From the NCBI GenBank assembly GCA_947503035.1, contig CANNCD010000005.1, positions 1-50,207 on the forward strand: DNA of 50,207 nt. The letters are read 5' to 3'. The DNA is from an uncultured Halocynthiibacter sp. (GTDB lineage: Bacteria; Pseudomonadota; Alphaproteobacteria; Rhodobacterales; Rhodobacteraceae). The notes under the pieces were generated by a model that saw only the letters and a list, made by a program, of their open reading frames with translations, was not told where the DNA came from and searched no databases. The number at the start of each line of letters is the position of its first letter. Positions within the stretch are counted from its first letter, which is position 1. Made by a program: the position numbers and the translations under genes. Below are positions 46,398 to 50,207 of this stretch, one piece after another.

Positions 46398-46426
46398 GCG
46401 AAGGGTTTTTCGGAAAAACCCTTCGC
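46398..46426. repeat. 13-bp perfect inverted repeat with 3-base loop
   Basis: GCGAAGGGTTTTT, CGG, AAAAACCCTTCGC forms an almost closed palindrome. Outer arms GAGATCA (about 46360-46366) and TGATCTC (about 46437-46443) can extend it into a larger structure. No T-run follows on either strand outside the stem. Confidence 0.85.
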
Positions 46427-46806
46427 CTTCGCGGTCTGATCTCTTCACTTTGTAGGAATGGCAACTGGGGCGACGGCCAATCACGCAAATTCTAACATTT
46501 TCTATTTTTCAAATGGTGTGTCGGGCAATTTGACATTCGGGCCGTAGGTCGTCGCGCACGCCGCTCGTTGGAAACCACACAGTGGCAATGCACCTGCGTT
46601 CCGGCTCTGTTTGATGCGGCTGCTGGCGTGCCGTTTCGAATGACCCTGTGCCCCCGAAAATACTGCGGCCTTCTCGCGCCCTCGGATCGGCACCAGTGCA
46701 CCCAAGTCCGTTTGCCATGCAAGATTGACCACGCCTAGGCGCGGGTGATGAACGACGGGTTGCTTGGGCAGCGGTTATACTCGCGGGCGCTTAGGGTTGA
46801 GTTGCA

Positions 46807-46824
46807 GCTGGCGTGACCGCCAGC
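46807..46824 (-). terminator. Hairpin downstream of the transglutaminase gene
   Basis: GCTGGCG-TGAC-CGCCAGC is a perfect 7-bp stem with a 4-base loop, 23 bases after the stop codon at 46847. The U-rich tail is weak (TGCAACTC), so termination here is plausible but not certain. Confidence 0.45.
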
Positions 46825-46846
46825 CGCCCACCGTATGCAAGAAACC

Positions 46847-49800
46847 TCAGACAAATCGCAGATCAACGGTCCAGAACTGATGTCGGTTGGGGCGGGGCGC
46901 AATCGGAGCAAAACTCATGGGTGTATGTTGCCCCGGCTCGAACCGAACGCGGCGACGCCCCTCGGCCTCAAGATCATTAACGGGACGCGTTTCGTGGGCG
47001 CGCCCCCCGACATGGGCCACGAAATATGTCATCCCCCCAACGGAGCGCCCAACGGTTTTATCATAGATATCAAAAACCAGTGGCGCATGGGCCGGAATGG
47101 TAGGATGGAGCGACGACCACGGTTGCCAACTGCGGAACCGCACGCCGGCGCCGCGCACATCGTTGCCGTAATCGCGCAGGGGCACTTCGACTTGGTTACA
47201 GGTCAGAATATAGCGATCAGACCACGCGCCCTCGACCATCACCTCGACGCGCTCAAGCGAGCTATCGACGTAACGCGACGTGCCGCCGCCCGAATTTTCT
47301 TCGCCCAGAACCAACCACGGTTCGATCCCATTGCGCAGAGACAGTTTGAGCCCCTCGACCTCGGCTGTGCCAACCTCGGGGAAGCGGAAATCAAACTGCG
47401 CGCGATACCATTCATCGCGGAACGGGAATCCATGCGCGCCCGACAGATCCGCGAGAACCTCTTGAAAATCGGACCAGACGTGATGCGGCAACAGGAATTT
47501 GTCGTGCAATTCGCTATCCCACGGGATGAGCGGCTCTTTGTATGGATTTTCCCAGAACCAAGCGAGCAAGGCGCGGATGATCAGGGATTGGGCCATCGAC
47601 ATCTGCCAATGGGGCGGCATCTCGAACCCACGGAATTCCACCAAACCCAAACGGCCAGTGGCGCTATCGGGCGAGAACATCTTGTCGATGCAGATCTCAG
47701 AGCGGTGGGTGTTCCCCGTCAAATCGGTCATCAGATGCCGCAAGATACGGTCAGACAACCACGGGAACCCCTGCCCCGAATCCTGCATTCGTGCCAATTC
47801 GGACAGGGCGATTTCCATCTCATAGACGTTGCCCGACCGGCCCTCGTCGAAACGGGGCGCCTGCGATGTTGGGCCGATGAATGTGCCTGAGAACAGGTAG
47901 GACAGTGACGGGTGCCGTTGCCAATACCGGATGACCGAGGCGATCAAGTCGGGACGCCGCAGGAACGGGCTATCGGCGGGGGTTTCGCCGCCGACAACGA
48001 TATGGTTGCCGCCGCCCGAGCCGGTCAAACGGCCGTCGACCATAAAGGTAAAGCTGTCGAGACCGCATTGGCGCGCCTCTTCGTAGAGGGTTTCGGTGAT
48101 CGCCCGCAGGCCATCCCAGTTCTTGGCCGGATGGATATTGACCTCGATCACACCGGGATCGGGGGTCACGCGAATGACGTTGATCGACGGATCATTCGGC
48201 GGCTCATAGCCTTCGACGCGGATCGCCAGCTCCATCTCTTCGGCGGCTTCTTCGGCGGCCTCGATCAGGTCAAGATATTCGTCGGCCGACCCCGTTGGCG
48301 GCATGAAGACATGCAGAATACCATCGCGCACCTCAACGGTCAGGGCCGTGCGAATGGGGTCGCCTTCGTTCCAGACGGGGATGCCGCTGCTGATCCAATC
48401 GTCGGAATGGAGCACATCGCGTAGCCAGTAATCGCCCTCGTAATCCTGCGCAGGACCATCGGCCCCACCGGCGGCGTTTTGCATCACACGCGGCGACGGC
48501 ATTGGCGCGGGGCGCGACGTCATCGGGTCGCGCACAAACGGTTTTTCGATGCGGCGACGACGGCCCTTTTTGTCCTTTTCAGCTTTGCGCAGGGTTTCCA
48601 ACGGCAAGCGCAGACCGGCGGGGCTATCGCCTGGGGTCAGGAACAGTTTGCCACGTCGTGTGGACCATTTTTCAGACGCCCAACGGAACCGACGCGCGCC
48701 TGATGCCTTGGCCTGCGCCAGTTGGAGCGGAATGGCAAAGCTTGAGGCTTCGCCCAAACCATTATTGAGCATCCGAATAAGCCGCGCGCGCTCCTGTGGA
48801 TCGGCCAGCTCGCTGTCTTCGGGGGTGACATTCTCGGGCAACATGGCCTCGGTGCCCATGAAATGCATCGGGTCCTCATAGACGTCATGCACATAGTCGT
48901 CATCAAGCCCCAGATTTTCGGCAAGCTTCGTCGTAAACACGCTCGCGTCCTCGGCGGTTGCGGTGCCGGTGCCCTCTTTGGCAATCAGGTCGACATTGGA
49001 CCAAAGCGGCAAGCCATCGCCGCGCCAAATGATCGAATAGGCCCAACGGGGCAAAGGTTCACCGGGATACCATTTGCCCTGTCCGTGATGGAGCACACCG
49101 TTCGGCGCAAACCGTTCCTGCAAACGGCGCAACAGATCGTCGGCATAGGCCTGTTTCGTCGGCCCAACCGCATCGGTGGTCCATTCCGCACCATCACGAT
49201 CATCGGCGGAAATAAAGGTCGGCTCGCCGCCCATAGTCAAACGCATATCTTGCTGAACGAGTTTGTCTTCGATGGCGGCCCCAGCGCGGTCGATCTCGGA
49301 CCATTGTTCCGGCGACAAGGGGCGGGTGACGCGCGGTGGCTCGTCAATACGGGTCACGGACATCTCAAAGCCAAATGTGACCTCAGCCATGTCATGCGCG
49401 CCCGAAATGGCCGCGGCCGAGCTTGGCTCGGGGGTGGCGGCCAATGGGATGTGGCCTTCGCCCGTGAACAGACCGGAGGTCGGGTCCATGCCGACCCAGC
49501 CTGCGCCGGGCAGATAGACCTCGGTCCACGCATGGAGGTCGGTGAAATCCTCGGTGGGGCCGGCGGGGCCAGAGATCGGTTTTTGATCGGCGGTCAGTTG
49601 GATCAAATAGCCAGACACGAACCGTGCCGCATAACCAAGTTGACGCAGCAACGCCACCATCAACCACGCGCTGTCGCGGCAAGAGCCGAGCGCCTTTTTG
49701 ATGGTCTCGGTGGGTTTTTGGACCCCTGGTTCCATCCGAATGGTATAGTTGATGGCATCGGCAACGTATTGGTTCAACGCCACCAACCAGTCGTTGGTTG

Positions 49801-50207
49801 TACCCGTTTGCACAGGGGCGTTTACCACAAAGTCATTAAAGATGTCCCCGCGCGCCACTTTGCGCAGATAGGGTCGCAGGTCCTTGGTCAAGGCCTTGTC
49901 ATATTCAAACGGCACGGTTTCCGCCGAGGCATCAAGGAAGAAGTCGAACGGATTAACCGCGACCATATCCACGACCAAATCGACCGTGACCGACAATTCG
50001 CGTGTGGGTTCGGGAAACACCAACCGCCCCTGCCAGTTGGCATAGGCATCCTGTTGCCAATTCAAAAAATGGGTCCCGGGCTCGACCTTAAGGCTGTAGC
50101 TTTTAATTGACGTACGGGAATGCGGAGCTGGACGTAGTCGGACAATATGCGGGGCAAGTCTCACTAATCTGTCGTAAGAATAAGTCGTTTTATGTGAAAG
50201 TGCCACT
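46847..50207 (-). CDS. Transglutaminase-like protein fused to DUF2126 (5' end beyond the window)
   Basis: At least 1119 residues are visible. The N-terminal bacterial transglutaminase domain (about 1-90) is followed by the transglutaminase core with the cysteine in LGSCRDSAWLMVALLRQLGY, the histidine in DLHAWTEVYLPG and the aspartate in GMDPTSG. The remaining roughly 800 residues match DUF2126 (for example GGEPTFISADD, GQGKWYPGEPLPRWAYSIIW and GSGGGNHIVVGG). Family members start a few residues earlier (a short MSIx-V-A-L type start), so the GTG at 50206 is probably an internal valine. Such proteins are usually encoded with alpha-E and circularly permuted ATP-grasp proteins in a presumed peptide-synthesis system; those would lie beyond the edge. 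Confidence 0.9.
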   Translation of the reverse strand, partial: VALSHKTTYSYDRLVRLAPHIVRLRPAPHSRTSIKSYSLKVEPGTHFLNWQQDAYANWQGRLVFPEPTRELSVTVDLVVDMVAVNPFDFFLDASAETVPFEYDKALTKDLRPYLRKVARGDIFNDFVVNAPVQTGTTNDWLVALNQYVADAINYTIRMEPGVQKPTETIKKALGSCRDSAWLMVALLRQLGYAARFVSGYLIQLTADQKPISGPAGPTEDFTDLHAWTEVYLPGAGWVGMDPTSGLFTGEGHIPLAATPEPSSAAAISGAHDMAEVTFGFEMSVTRIDEPPRVTRPLSPEQWSEIDRAGAAIEDKLVQQDMRLTMGGEPTFISADDRDGAEWTTDAVGPTKQAYADDLLRRLQERFAPNGVLHHGQGKWYPGEPLPRWAYSIIWRGDGLPLWSNVDLIAKEGTGTATAEDASVFTTKLAENLGLDDDYVHDVYEDPMHFMGTEAMLPENVTPEDSELADPQERARLIRMLNNGLGEASSFAIPLQLAQAKASGARRFRWASEKWSTRRGKLFLTPGDSPAGLRLPLETLRKAEKDKKGRRRRIEKPFVRDPMTSRPAPMPSPRVMQNAAGGADGPAQDYEGDYWLRDVLHSDDWISSGIPVWNEGDPIRTALTVEVRDGILHVFMPPTGSADEYLDLIEAAEEAAEEMELAIRVEGYEPPNDPSINVIRVTPDPGVIEVNIHPAKNWDGLRAITETLYEEARQCGLDSFTFMVDGRLTGSGGGNHIVVGGETPADSPFLRRPDLIASVIRYWQRHPSLSYLFSGTFIGPTSQAPRFDEGRSGNVYEMEIALSELARMQDSGQGFPWLSDRILRHLMTDLTGNTHRSEICIDKMFSPDSATGRLGLVEFRGFEMPPHWQMSMAQSLIIRALLAWFWENPYKEPLIPWDSELHDKFLLPHHVWSDFQEVLADLSGAHGFPFRDEWYRAQFDFRFPEVGTAEVEGLKLSLRNGIEPWLVLGEENSGGGTSRYVDSSLERVEVMVEGAWSDRYILTCNQVEVPLRDYGNDVRGAGVRFRSWQPWSSLHPTIPAHAPLVFDIYDKTVGRSVGGMTYFVAHVGGRAHETRPVNDLEAEGRRRVRFEPGQHTPMSFAPIAPRPNRHQFWTVDLRFV

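Larger units (their letters stand above)
46254..46846. other. Gene-free stretch with strong hairpins
   Basis: This 593-base stretch separates dctP control from the transglutaminase gene. It has a perfect 13-bp hairpin at 46398-46426, a 7-bp hairpin at 46807-46824 and a segment around 46509-46718 that is open in all three minus-strand frames. None of those frames has a ribosome-binding site or resembles a protein I recognise. I see no tRNA or insertion sequence. Confidence 0.5.

Noticed and set aside
48863-50110. A 415-aa plus-strand open frame opposite the transglutaminase gene
   Set aside because: The minus-strand frame has clear catalytic motifs across the same bases; the plus frame is a codon-bias shadow.
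1-50207. CRISPR arrays, insertion sequences, phage genes or rRNA
   Set aside because: No regularly spaced repeats, transposase or integrase proteins, or rRNA signatures were seen.

Overview
The window looks like a chromosome segment of a marine Rhodobacteraceae (Roseobacter-group) alphaproteobacterium. This rests on alphaproteobacterial-type ribosomal and RNA polymerase proteins, a monomeric NADP isocitrate dehydrogenase, a TRAP transporter, a HemP/imelysin iron locus and moderate-to-high GC. The species cannot be named from sequence alone.

Region 1 (1-16.5 kb, mostly minus strand) is the classical transcription/translation block. Read in the direction of transcription it is secE, nusG, rplK, rplA, rplJ, rplL, rpoB, rpoC, then rpsL, rpsG, fusA and the first codons of tuf. 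A plus-strand gene for a putative rhamnosyltransferase-like protein sits between rpoC and rpsL and shares a bidirectional terminator with rpoC. Candidate RNA control elements lie before rplJ and between rplL and rpoB. rpsL has a good -35/-10 pair.

Region 2 (16.7-22.3 kb) holds icd (monomeric isocitrate dehydrogenase), then a FadR-type GntR regulator divergent from kduI-kduD (uronate degradation) with a candidate operator between them, then a MYG1-family protein.

Region 3 (22.6-27.7 kb, plus strand) is a compact iron-type operon: hemP (56 aa, very short), imelysin, a di-haem DUF1111 oxidoreductase, a second divergent imelysin and a Tat-signal DUF1513 protein.

Region 4 (27.7-41.6 kb) is an exopolysaccharide locus. 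One arm runs on the minus strand: a LuxR-type response regulator, a Wzz/GumC-like chain-length protein and an O-antigen polymerase/ligase-like membrane protein. Elsewhere it has a WecG-phosphoglycosyltransferase fusion, a Wza-like export lipoprotein, a Wzx-like flippase and three glycosyltransferases. Embedded in it is a two-gene cassette: a secreted molybdopterin-oxidoreductase-fold protein without any cysteine, and an 841-aa hybrid histidine kinase with PAS, HisKA, ATPase, REC and Hpt domains. I propose, as inference, that this pair and the LuxR-type regulator form one envelope-sensing phosphorelay controlling polysaccharide synthesis. It is the best candidate here for an undescribed system.

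Region 5 (41.6-46.3 kb, minus strand) is a 2-hydroxy-acid uptake and oxidation unit: a DctP/DctQ/DctM TRAP transporter followed by an FMN-dependent lactate-dehydrogenase-type enzyme. The promoter before dctP is bracketed by a perfect 12-bp inverted repeat.

Region 6 (46.3-50.2 kb) is a roughly 600-bp gene-free stretch with strong hairpins, then a large transglutaminase-DUF2126 gene cut by the window end.
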